A stretch of DNA of 64,000 nt from positions 62,001 through 126,000 of the forward strand of contig JAEWQB010000010.1 in assembly GCA_023460395.1 (NCBI GenBank). The letters are read 5' to 3'. A program made the translations under genes and the position numbers. Every line of letters begins with the position of its first letter. The first letter of the stretch is position 1. Origin of the DNA: Pseudomonadota bacterium (GTDB taxonomy: Bacteria > Desulfobacterota > Desulfovibrionia > Desulfovibrionales > Desulfovibrionaceae). The notes below the pieces were generated by a model that did not search any database, was not told the DNA's origin, and saw only the letters and a program-made list of their open reading frames with translations. Positions 1 through 7,848 of this stretch are shown piece by piece.

Positions 1-11
1 CGCAACAGTAT

Positions 12-56
12 CCGCCACGGTTTGGGGAATGCCCCGGACCGTGGCGGTTTACTTTT
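12..56 (+). terminator. Intrinsic terminator of a gene left of the window
   Basis: A perfect 10-bp inverted repeat (12-21 and 38-47, CCGCCACGGT / ACCGTGGCGG) is followed by TTTACTTTT. The gene it serves lies outside the window. Bases 57-183 hold no gene; they form the leader of the chemoreceptor, with GGGGAGAGGAAACC just before its ATG as ribosome binding site. Confidence 0.75.
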
Positions 57-183
57 CCCTGCGAAGGATGTGTGTTCCCACAAAATAATGGGCAATGCGC
101 TGGCATCTGCTAGAAAAGGCAGAGTGCGGCAGTGTTTGTCTTAGGCTTGGGATACGGCACAGCGAAACAGGGGAGAGGAAACC

Positions 184-1749
184 ATGCATCTTAGCCTGAA
201 AGGGAAAATGATCGCCATTGTGGCACTTGGTCCGCTGCTTGTGGCACTGGTGCTTTCCGTGCTGCGCGTTCAGGATATCCGGTCCGGCGCGGAAGAAAGC
301 GTGGTGGAAAAAAGTAAGGCTGTGGTTCTCATGGCGGAAGCCGCCCGCATGGAGATGTCCAAAAAGTTGGAAATGGACCTGTTGCGGCCTTTTGATGACA
401 TACCCCCCGACAAAATTCTGGAAGCGGTGCCCGTGCTCACAGCTATGAATATGGCTGCGACCAACGCCGCCGAAGCTGGCTATCAGTTTCGCACCCCTAA
501 GTTCAGCCCCCGTAATCCCGCCAATGCCCCCACCGAGTTGGAAGCGCAGGTGCTGCGGAAACTGCGGGATGAAAAGCTTCCTGAGTTCGTCGTCTATACG
601 GATGCGGAAATTCGTTATTTCCGCCCCGTCTATCTGACAGAGGAATGTCTGTACTGCCATGGCGACCCTGCTGGTCAGAAGGACGTAACCGGCGGCGTGA
701 AAGAAGGCTGGAAGGCTGGGGAAATGCATGGGGCTTTTGAAATTATCAGCTCACTGGCGGTTACCAATGCCCGCATACGGGAAGCCAGACTGAATGTTGT
801 CGCCATTTCAGGAGGCATTCTGCTTTGCATCGTGGCTGGAGCGTGGTTCGTGCTGCGGGCAAGCCTGTTGCGACCGCTTGAGGCTATTCGTCAGTACGTG
901 AGCCGCCTTGCCGCTGGCGATCTGGATGCGACGGTGCATTACGCCGGAAAGGATGAAATGGGCGAATTGGCGGAAAGCCTGCGCGAAATGTTGTGGAAAC
1001 TCCGCGATATCATCGTGAACGCGCAGGAAACAGCCCGTCGTGTGGCTATGGGCAGCGGTGAGTTAGCCAACGCCTCCGATGCGTTGGCGGAAGGGGCAAC
1101 CCGGCAGGCTTCGGCAGTGGAGGAAATTTCTTCCTCTGTGGAGCAGATGACTTCTAATATTGAACAGACCGCGCATAATGCCCGCCGGACGGAAGATATG
1201 GCCACTAAGTCTTCTGAAAATGCCCGCCAGAGCGGTGAAGCCGTGCGCAGGTCTGTGCTTGCCATGCGCGACATAGCTGAAAAAATTAAGTTTATCCAAG
1301 AGATTGCCAGACAGACGAACCTGCTGGCCCTGAACGCCGCCATAGAGGCTGCCAGAGCGGGAGAACATGGTGCGGGATTCGCCGTGGTGGCGAGTGAGGT
1401 ACGCAAGCTGGCAGAGCGAAGCAATCAGGTGGCTGAAGAGATCAGCGAACTTTCTGTGAGCAGTGTGGACGTTGCAGACCGGGCGGGTAGCATGTTGGCT
1501 GATTTGCTCCCGGACATTGAAACCACCGCGGCGCTGGTGCAAGAAATTTCTGCCGCGTGCGCAGAGCAGCATGTGGGGGCGGAACAGGTGAACAAAGGCA
1601 TTCAGTCTCTGGATTCCGTGGTGCACCAAAATGCCGCTGCATCAGAAGAAATTGCCGCCACATCGCGGTCGCTTTCTACCCAGTCAGAAGAATTGAATAA
1701 TTCCATGGCCTATTTCAGTTCGGGAAAGCGTGCCTTGCCCGGCGAATAG
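184..1749 (+). CDS. Methyl-accepting chemotaxis protein with DUF3365-type haem-binding sensor
   Basis: Transmembrane chemoreceptor of 521 residues. A first membrane helix (about residues 9-27) is followed by a periplasmic region of about 170 residues that resembles DUF3365/Tll0287 sensors and contains a c-type haem motif CLYCH at 155-159. A second helix spans about 203-224, then a HAMP domain (about 225-277) and the cytoplasmic signalling domain, whose hairpin tip region reads AIEAARAGEHGAGFAVVASE around residue 390. Known members of this sensor class bind haem and are taken to sense redox state or gases; here that is inferred from the CXXCH motif. It stands alone, between a terminator and a convergent flagellar operon. 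The ATG is preceded by GGGGAGAGGAAACC. Confidence 0.93.
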   Translation: MHLSLKGKMIAIVALGPLLVALVLSVLRVQDIRSGAEESVVEKSKAVVLMAEAARMEMSKKLEMDLLRPFDDIPPDKILEAVPVLTAMNMAATNAAEAGYQFRTPKFSPRNPANAPTELEAQVLRKLRDEKLPEFVVYTDAEIRYFRPVYLTEECLYCHGDPAGQKDVTGGVKEGWKAGEMHGAFEIISSLAVTNARIREARLNVVAISGGILLCIVAGAWFVLRASLLRPLEAIRQYVSRLAAGDLDATVHYAGKDEMGELAESLREMLWKLRDIIVNAQETARRVAMGSGELANASDALAEGATRQASAVEEISSSVEQMTSNIEQTAHNARRTEDMATKSSENARQSGEAVRRSVLAMRDIAEKIKFIQEIARQTNLLALNAAIEAARAGEHGAGFAVVASEVRKLAERSNQVAEEISELSVSSVDVADRAGSMLADLLPDIETTAALVQEISAACAEQHVGAEQVNKGIQSLDSVVHQNAAASEEIAATSRSLSTQSEELNNSMAYFSSGKRALPGE

Positions 1750-1809
1750 AGCCATAGGCGGATTGCATCACTCGGGCGTTGCCGGTTTGCGGGATCCGGT
1801 GTTGCCCAC

Positions 1810-1840
1810 AAGGCCCGGCGCGGGGAGTCCGCCGGGCCTT
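1810..1840. terminator. GC-rich hairpin downstream of the chemoreceptor
   Basis: Inverted repeat AAGGCCCGGCG (1810-1820) / CGCCGGGCCTT (1830-1840) with a 9-base loop. The T-run after it is weak (TTTCT), so it may be a poor terminator that works together with the stronger hairpin at 1951-1993. Confidence 0.55.
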
Positions 1841-1950
1841 TCTGCGTGCGTGATCTGGCGACTCGTGCCGGTTTCTTCCCCGTATGATTCCATGGAGTCG
1901 TCGAGATTCGTGCGGAGTGCGGTAGAATAGACCCGCTCCTGAAAGATCAA

Positions 1951-1993
1951 CGCAAAACACCCGGCCTGTTCGAGAAGGGCCGGGTGTTTTGCG
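1951..1993. terminator. Bidirectional terminator between the chemoreceptor and flgE
   Basis: A perfect 16-bp inverted repeat (1951-1966 / 1978-1993) with a 10-base loop. Its arms carry A4 on one side and T4 on the other, so it can end both the plus-strand chemoreceptor transcript and the minus-strand flgE transcript. The remainder of the 307-base gap (1750-2056) holds no convincing gene; a minus-strand ORF of 89 codons (1768-2037) spans both hairpins and is not credible. Confidence 0.85.
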
Positions 1994-2056
1994 TTGGCGG
2001 GTGGTTTCGGGGCCACCCGCCATATATGGTCGATCAATTTTGTCGTCTGGAGAGCG

Positions 2057-3706
2057 TTACCGCTTCATCTGGATAACCACATCAAGCATGGTGTCTGTGG
2101 TGGTGATAACCTTGGAGTTCGCCTGGAAGCCACGTTGTGTGGTGATCATGTTCACGAATTCCTTGGCAAGGTCTACGTTCGACTGCTCAAGCGAGTTGGA
2201 GTACACGGCACCCAACCCGTTGTTGTTCGCCGGTCCGGGGAGAGCCTCGCCGGAATCGCGCGTGGCGGAGAACAGGTTCCCGCCTTCTCTGCGCAGGTTA
2301 TGTTCACTCTGGAAGTCGTACAGGGTGATCTGGTAAAGGTCCAGAATAACACCGTTGGAGTAACGACCGCTCAGAATGCCATCGCGGTCCACCGTGACGT
2401 TTTGGAGGAAGCCAAAGGTGTAGCCGTCCTGACTTTGCAGCAAGGTGGACGACGCACCGTCAAACGCGGTGGTAGCCGAAGATTCCCGCTGCACATGGGT
2501 GTTCATGGACATGAGGCTGCCCGCATTGCTGCCCACGGTTGCGGCACTATTTGCCGCTCCGCCGTTGGCGAGTTCCGCTGCGGAGCCTGTGAACTTAAGG
2601 CCCATATTCAGTTCCATGAGCGATCCCTGCACATTCCCGGCAAGGCCCGGTGTCACGTAACTCGCATTGGACAGGCTGGAGAAGTTGGCTGTGAACATGG
2701 GGTACCCATTGGTGGAGTACGTGGTGGGTATCCAGTTGTTCAAATCTTTCATGCTGCCGGATGAGTCACTGCGCAGCGTGTAGGCGGACTGGTCGATAAG
2801 CTGTTTGGAGCTGTCGAACGTCATGGTGCCCATCATCAGAATGCCCGCCGCAGAGGTGGTGCTCAACTTGGAGCCGTCTAAAATACGTCCGTCTTCCGCC
2901 GGTTCCACTGTGACCATATATTCCCAGTACGTCTGCCCATTGGCGGCGCCACTGATAGAGTCTTTGGAAACCTGATCGAAGTAAACGGTCAGGTTATGGC
3001 CTGCCCCACCTTCGTCATAGACTTTCAGAGTGGTCTGGTACGCGAACGAGTTTTCTCCCAGCGGAGGCTCTGCCTGCCCGTTCCACTGTCCGAACATGGC
3101 GAAGAAGGGGTTGGTGCTGTTGTTGGCGTTGTCGCCGCCGGAGGAGGAGTCAAGGTTGGTAACAACCGTGACGTTGGACGTGTGCTTGGGTTCGCAGGTG
3201 AATCCTTCCAGCCGGATGTCGGCGGGCACACCGGACCCCTTAATGGATGAAGACGTGCCCGCCACCTGCGTGGAGCCAGTGGACAGAGAGGGGCGGGGAG
3301 AATTGATTTTCCAGCCCTGAAGCACGTATCCGTGCGGATCTACGAGGTACCCGTCGTTGTTAAAGCGGAAGTTCCCCGCACGCGTATAGTATGCCGTCTC
3401 TTCGTTTTGTACCTTTACCTGAAAGAACCCTTTGCCGCTAATGGCCAAGTCGGTTGCTTCCGTGGTGGTTTCAAACGCGCCTTGGCTAAAGTCGCCGTAT
3501 ATGGCGCCTATGCTCACGCCGCGTCCCACTTGTGTGACACCAGCCGCGCTGTTGACGTCTTGGTTAATAAAATCCTCGAAGTCCATACGGGAACCTTTGA
3601 ACCCGAGTGTGTTGACGTTGGCGATGTTGTTCCCGAGAACATTCATTTTCTCGCCATGTGCCAACAGGCCCGAAATCCCTGTCCACATGGATGCTGTAAG
3701 ACTCAT
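2057..3706 (-). CDS. flgE: Flagellar hook protein FlgE
   Basis: Structural protein of the flagellar hook, exported by the flagellar type III apparatus, 549 residues. The N-terminus has the rod/hook signature (MSLTASMWTGISGLLAHGEK, then NVLGNNIANVNTLGFKGSR) and the C-terminus ends in the matching helix (about 500-549, with NVDLAKEFVNMITTQRGFQA). The middle is Ser/Thr/Gly-rich, as is usual for the variable outer hook domains. It is the last gene of the minus-strand run fliK-flgD-flgE; the ribosome binding site AAGGAGG lies 6 bases before ATG. Downstream is the strong hairpin at 1951-1993. Confidence 0.97.
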   Translation of the reverse strand: MSLTASMWTGISGLLAHGEKMNVLGNNIANVNTLGFKGSRMDFEDFINQDVNSAAGVTQVGRGVSIGAIYGDFSQGAFETTTEATDLAISGKGFFQVKVQNEETAYYTRAGNFRFNNDGYLVDPHGYVLQGWKINSPRPSLSTGSTQVAGTSSSIKGSGVPADIRLEGFTCEPKHTSNVTVVTNLDSSSGGDNANNSTNPFFAMFGQWNGQAEPPLGENSFAYQTTLKVYDEGGAGHNLTVYFDQVSKDSISGAANGQTYWEYMVTVEPAEDGRILDGSKLSTTSAAGILMMGTMTFDSSKQLIDQSAYTLRSDSSGSMKDLNNWIPTTYSTNGYPMFTANFSSLSNASYVTPGLAGNVQGSLMELNMGLKFTGSAAELANGGAANSAATVGSNAGSLMSMNTHVQRESSATTAFDGASSTLLQSQDGYTFGFLQNVTVDRDGILSGRYSNGVILDLYQITLYDFQSEHNLRREGGNLFSATRDSGEALPGPANNNGLGAVYSNSLEQSNVDLAKEFVNMITTQRGFQANSKVITTTDTMLDVVIQMKR

Positions 3707-3767
3707 GATCGACCTCCTTACGGGGGGGGCACGCCCGGTGCGTGTCTCTGTGTTATGACATATATGC

Positions 3768-3783
3768 GTCGCTTAAGACGCGT
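3768..3783. other. Short hairpin in the flgD-flgE gap
   Basis: GCGTC-GCTTAA-GACGC inverted repeat in the 100-base gap between flgD and flgE. A GC-rich stretch nearer flgE (CACGC / GCGTG, about 3732-3747) could form a second stem. These may slow transcription or protect the mRNA end; no T-run follows in the minus direction. Confidence 0.35.
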
Positions 3784-3806
3784 TGTTCTTACATTAAGTT
3801 ATGTAA

Positions 3807-4538
3807 TTACTCTTGCGTTTCTTCGGACTCTTCTGTTTCATCCGTGGTAGGCGTGGAGGAGTCTCCGCTGACAACTTCGCTGACGTCAAGAAAACGAACG
3901 ATACGCCCGTCAGCTAAACGCAAGTACTGTTCTCCGCTATCCGTTTGCACGCCCGCCACTATGCCACTCACTTCTGTGGAGACCAGAACGGGGTTGCCAT
4001 CCAGACCTTCTGCGTACATAGCCACGCTGTACACGCCGTCGGCCATTTTAGTTCCTTTGTAATCGTAGCCATCCCAACGGTATTCGTAGTTCCCCGCCTG
4101 CTTAGTGCCTATGCCCTCGGTCCGAATAAGGTTCATGTTGGGGTCGTAGATGTTGATAAAGCCGTTGGAAACCGATTCGGTGACAGAGAAGTAGAGAGAG
4201 CTGACGGTGTCGCCTTGTTTGGAAAGGCCGTATCCCTGAGCCCGAACCTGCTTGCCTATGAAGCTGACCGCGCTGATCATTTCTTGCCGGCTGGTGGAGC
4301 CGTTCATTTCGTCTATGCCGGAAGAAATGTTGGTCAGTTGTTCCAAGCTGGAGAATTCGGAGAGCTGGGAAACAAATTCTTTATCGTCCATGGGATTCAG
4401 CGGATCTTGGTGCGAGAGCTGGGCCACCAGCAGGGTAAGGAAGTCTTCCTTGCCCAGTTCGGATTTACCCGAAACTTGCTGTGCTCCGAACTCGCGTTCC
4501 GCTTTACCAAGAATATTGCCGTCTACTACTGTCGCCAT
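3807..4538 (-). CDS. flgD: Flagellar hook capping protein FlgD
   Basis: Scaffold that caps the growing hook and guides FlgE assembly; leaves when the hook is complete. 243 residues. The conserved N-terminal segment is present (DFLTLLVAQLSHQDPLNPMD at about 32-51, followed by FVSQLSEFSSLEQL), then an Ig-like/tudor half with NYEYRWDGYDYKGTKMADGV near 150-170. The C-terminus is an acidic Glu/Thr/Ser tail (EETEESEETQE), which is not part of the domain core. It lies 12 bases downstream of fliK and 100 bases upstream of flgE. Confidence 0.96.
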   Translation of the reverse strand: MATVVDGNILGKAEREFGAQQVSGKSELGKEDFLTLLVAQLSHQDPLNPMDDKEFVSQLSEFSSLEQLTNISSGIDEMNGSTSRQEMISAVSFIGKQVRAQGYGLSKQGDTVSSLYFSVTESVSNGFINIYDPNMNLIRTEGIGTKQAGNYEYRWDGYDYKGTKMADGVYSVAMYAEGLDGNPVLVSTEVSGIVAGVQTDSGEQYLRLADGRIVRFLDVSEVVSGDSSTPTTDETEESEETQE

Positions 4539-4550
4539 GAGAAGCCTCGC

Positions 4551-6272
4551 TTACGCAATGATGTCCAACCCGGAGTGGGTGGAAATTCTTTCCTGTCCTG
4601 CAGAAGTTTGCATTTCCTGGGCCAACTGATTTTCGCTGGAACGCAGACCGTTCATACGGCGCTGGTTCAGGAACTGGCGGTTCAACTCTTGCTGGGCGTT
4701 GTGTTCAGCGAATCCTTGCCAATTGTTGTTTGTGTTATTCTGTAACCCGGTTTGCACTTCGATATTCTCTACCTTCAGACCTTGGTTTTCCAAAGAGAGG
4801 CGAAGCTGGTGCAACTGGTCGTTAATGGCTTTGGCAGCTTCCGCACTTTCCGGGCGGATAACGGCATTCACTTCATTGTTACGCACGGAAAGGATGACGG
4901 TGATTTTGCCAAGGTCTTCCGGCGTAAGCTGCATGGTCAACTGGCGTGCGCCATTTTGCATGGTGCGCAACATGCCGTTTTCCACCTGTTCCAAAACGCG
5001 CTGGTTGGCAGCGCGCTGGGCGGTATGGGGGGTCTGGTTGGTGATCTCCGCCGAGGTGGTAAAGAGGGGAACTGTCACCCCCGCCCCGGTTGGCTGAGGC
5101 GTCACTTCCGTGGTTACGGCCTGCCGAGGCGTCGCGCTTGCCGTTGCCGAGGCGTCTGCCTTGCCGCGCCCGTCGCGGGATTCCTTGGAACCGGCAAAGG
5201 CTGAGTCAGAATCCTTCTTACCGCCATTTTTGTCGTCCTGAAGCGTGTGGCGGCTCAGTGCTGCGTCACGCGCGGAAAGTCCGTCCTTCTGCTCCTGATC
5301 GCCAGCGGCATCCTGCTGGGAAGTCTTGCCGGTAGAAAAGCCATTGGCTTCGGCGGTAGTGCTGTCCTTGATAAGGATGTGAGAGGCTTCGGAATCTTTG
5401 GAGGTGCGGGCGTCTGCGGCTGTGAGGCGGTTTGCGCGTTCCCACGCTTCTTCCATGGAAGGCGTTACGGCGTCTGTGAGAGCGGCAAGACGCTTCTTGG
5501 CAGATTCTTTCTGCGTGGCGACTTGATTGGCAACTTCAGATAAAATCTGGCGGAGCTGCTGTGCGTCCGCAGTTAATTCCGTGGAACTCCCAAACAGCTT
5601 TTGCATGCGAGTTGCGGCATCGCCGTTCAGGCGCATGGCTTTACCCAGAGCGGAAGCTTCGTCGGCGGATATGGAAACCGCTTCTCCGTCGGGTATGGCG
5701 GCAATTTTTTTCTGTATGGCGTCCCATGCCTTAGAAAGCTTGCCCGCTTCCATGTCTTTCAGCGTCTCTTCCGATTCCTGCGTGGTGAAGCCGAGCTTTT
5801 GAAGTAACAGATCGGTTTTGGTGCGCGTGGCTTCATCCAGAACAAGCGCCTGCGCCTCATTACCAGAGAACGTCGCAGTGCCGGAAAGATTGGCCATAAG
5901 GCCGTTCCATGTGAGCGTTCCGGCGGAAACTGCCGCCTGAAGCTCTTCCATAGTGGAATCATCCACGCCGTATTTAGAGAGGCTTCCTTTGATTTCAGAG
6001 AAGGCCTGCGGATCAATTACACCATCACGCATGCCTGCGGCGTCCTGTTTGGAGGCCCCACTCAGGCGTTCGCGGAGCATGGCGGCCTTCGCTTCATTAC
6101 CACTCAGCAATATTGCCTGCATGGAACGGGCAGAACCGCGAATTTGGTTAGTGGTATTGCTCGCCTGCTCCAGAAGCCCGCCAAACACGCCAACGCCAGA
6201 AGCGCTTGCGCTGTTGGCGGAGGTGGCGGCCACTGCTTCAATGGCTCGTGAAGAGGCGGGAAAAATCTGCAT
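4551..6272 (-). CDS. fliK: Flagellar hook-length control protein FliK
   Basis: Secreted molecular ruler that sets hook length and switches export specificity through FlhB. 573 residues, long for the family. The N-terminal 400 residues are low-complexity, rich in Ala/Ser/Thr/Glu/Lys and typical of the stretchable ruler. The C-terminal Flg_hook domain (about 435-520) has LTMQLTPEDLGKITVILSVR and a conserved helix with LRLSLENQGLKVENIEV. It is the first gene of fliK-flgD-flgE; AAGGAGTTTCCT precedes the ATG and a sigma-54-like element sits just upstream (6297-6312). Confidence 0.92.
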   Translation of the reverse strand: MQIFPASSRAIEAVAATSANSASASGVGVFGGLLEQASNTTNQIRGSARSMQAILLSGNEAKAAMLRERLSGASKQDAAGMRDGVIDPQAFSEIKGSLSKYGVDDSTMEELQAAVSAGTLTWNGLMANLSGTATFSGNEAQALVLDEATRTKTDLLLQKLGFTTQESEETLKDMEAGKLSKAWDAIQKKIAAIPDGEAVSISADEASALGKAMRLNGDAATRMQKLFGSSTELTADAQQLRQILSEVANQVATQKESAKKRLAALTDAVTPSMEEAWERANRLTAADARTSKDSEASHILIKDSTTAEANGFSTGKTSQQDAAGDQEQKDGLSARDAALSRHTLQDDKNGGKKDSDSAFAGSKESRDGRGKADASATASATPRQAVTTEVTPQPTGAGVTVPLFTTSAEITNQTPHTAQRAANQRVLEQVENGMLRTMQNGARQLTMQLTPEDLGKITVILSVRNNEVNAVIRPESAEAAKAINDQLHQLRLSLENQGLKVENIEVQTGLQNNTNNNWQGFAEHNAQQELNRQFLNQRRMNGLRSSENQLAQEMQTSAGQERISTHSGLDIIA

Positions 6273-6296
6273 AGGAAACTCCTTGTACGCAGAGTA

Positions 6297-6312
6297 TGCG
6301 AAAGGTGTTCCA
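6297..6312 (-). promoter_or_regulatory. Candidate sigma-54 promoter of fliK-flgD-flgE
   Basis: Read on the minus strand, TGGAACACCTTTCGCA matches the -24/-12 layout (GG, ten bases, GC) of the sigma-54 consensus TGGCAC-N5-TTGCA, with a mismatch in each element. The GC lies about 25 bases before the fliK ATG, so the leader would be only about 12-15 bases. Hook genes are commonly sigma-54 dependent in polar-flagellated bacteria; the assignment rests on the motif and context alone. Confidence 0.45.
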
Positions 6313-6387
6313 AAGATTTCTTATGAATGACATCAGGGGGTTGGTATGTAAGAGAGGCGCAGGAAGGGGAAAGTCTTTCCCCTGAGG

Positions 6388-7848
6388 CTAGGCGTTGGCG
6401 GAAAGAGAGGTCAGGCGTTCCAGCATGGCAAGGCTTTGGGAGAATCCTAGGCGGGAAAAACCGTTGTTTTGCAGCAACAGGTGTAGGTAGCCGGAAAGAG
6501 GGCGGATGAGCTGCGGATGCATGCGCCAAAATTCGTCGGAATAGGCGGAACCGTTCCCGCGCTTAACCGCGACAAGAACTTCCCGGCTTATCGTAAGAAG
6601 AGCGGAACGCAGATGAGGGACAAGGCTGGGGGAGGTTTCACAGACGGCCTGCCACGCTTCGGCAACAGGCGGGAATGCCCATAACCCCAGCTCTGCCCCG
6701 AAAAATCTTTGCCAGAAAAAATCTAGAGTTTCTCTGGGGCTGCGTGGGCCGCCGTCAATGCTATGCAATGCGTACAGTCCGTGGGCGCGTCCGGTGACCA
6801 TGAGGGACTGACCGGGAGGGCGGACAGGCAGCGGCTCAGGAGAGCCGTTTGGCATTGTGCCGCGCGTACTTCCGGTAACGGAAGATTCGGAACGGGCGTG
6901 GTGAATCAGGGCGTGGACAAGTGCCGCCACTCTGTCGGGAGAAAATGGGCGGTGGCAAAGCAGGGTGGAATGTTTGCATTGCCAGCAGCCAGTGCAGCTT
7001 ATGGTGCTGCGCAGAACGTGGTGTTCCGGTTGATAGGGGCCGGTTTCCCACGGGTGAACATGGCCCATAGAAAGGTTGAGTACGGGAGTTCCCATCCAAG
7101 CCGCCACGTGCATGGGGCCAGTGTCCGGGGTGATAAGATAACGCAGCGTGCGTGTGAGCCGGGTAAATTCCTCAAGGGAAAAACGTCCGCACAAATTGAG
7201 GGCGGGACTCCCTGCCGTAGCGGCCACAGTCGCTCCCAATGTGGCTTCTGCCTTGCCACCCAGCAAAACGGGCTTCATGCCCCGGCGCAGCATGGCTATG
7301 ACAAGCTGGCTCCAGAATGCGGCGGATGGACGTTTCGCGACATCGCTTGCGCCTAAAAACAGGCCGACGCGTGATGCGTCCGTTCTGGTGTGTTCAGGCG
7401 CGGGCCAGCGCGTGCGGCGTATGAGATCGGGCGGAACGGCGTCCAGTCCGTTCAATTCCGCCCAGTGGAACAGATTATGCCGGTTATTCTGTACAAGGCT
7501 GGCCCGGTAGAGCTGCCATGGGCCGTGGATGTGGGTCACTCCGTCAATCTCTGCTGGCCCGACACGCCATTCGCAGCGGGCAGAACCCGCCAGCCGGGCG
7601 GCTTCGGGACGATGGCTTACATTGATGACGGCAAAATAAGACTCGCGGGCCAGCCGGGGCGCCGCAGTGGGAGGAAAATAGGTCACTTCCGGGCTGAGGG
7701 GCATGAGGCCTTTGAAAAACGCAGGTTCAGCTACCACCCACAGAGGGTGGTCGGGGTACTGCCGGGCAAGCCAGAGCAGCAGGGGAAATGTAAGAACCAG
7801 ATCACCCATGCGTTGCATCTGAATAAGAAGAATGGGGCGCGAGGTCAT
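6388..7848 (-). CDS. Glycosyltransferase family 9 (heptosyltransferase-like) with C-terminal extension
   Basis: Probable sugar transferase of the ADP-heptose:LPS heptosyltransferase family. 486 residues. The first ~320 form a GT-B fold: N-terminus ILLIQMQRMGDLVLTFPLL, and the nucleotide-sugar-binding motif DTGPMHVAAWMGTPVLNLSM near residue 240. Family members are usually 320-360 residues, so the last ~150 residues (after about 330) are an extra domain I do not recognise. Its start overlaps the preceding glycosyltransferase by 4 bases (ATGA type). Position between motB and fliK suggests flagellin or cell-surface glycosylation, but an LPS role is equally possible. Confidence 0.82.
   Translation of the reverse strand: MTSRPILLIQMQRMGDLVLTFPLLLWLARQYPDHPLWVVAEPAFFKGLMPLSPEVTYFPPTAAPRLARESYFAVINVSHRPEAARLAGSARCEWRVGPAEIDGVTHIHGPWQLYRASLVQNNRHNLFHWAELNGLDAVPPDLIRRTRWPAPEHTRTDASRVGLFLGASDVAKRPSAAFWSQLVIAMLRRGMKPVLLGGKAEATLGATVAATAGSPALNLCGRFSLEEFTRLTRTLRYLITPDTGPMHVAAWMGTPVLNLSMGHVHPWETGPYQPEHHVLRSTISCTGCWQCKHSTLLCHRPFSPDRVAALVHALIHHARSESSVTGSTRGTMPNGSPEPLPVRPPGQSLMVTGRAHGLYALHSIDGGPRSPRETLDFFWQRFFGAELGLWAFPPVAEAWQAVCETSPSLVPHLRSALLTISREVLVAVKRGNGSAYSDEFWRMHPQLIRPLSGYLHLLLQNNGFSRLGFSQSLAMLERLTSLSANA

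Noticed and set aside
1768..2037. 89-codon minus-strand ORF between the chemoreceptor and flgE
   Set aside because: It spans two terminator hairpins, has no ribosome binding site and looks compositionally non-coding.
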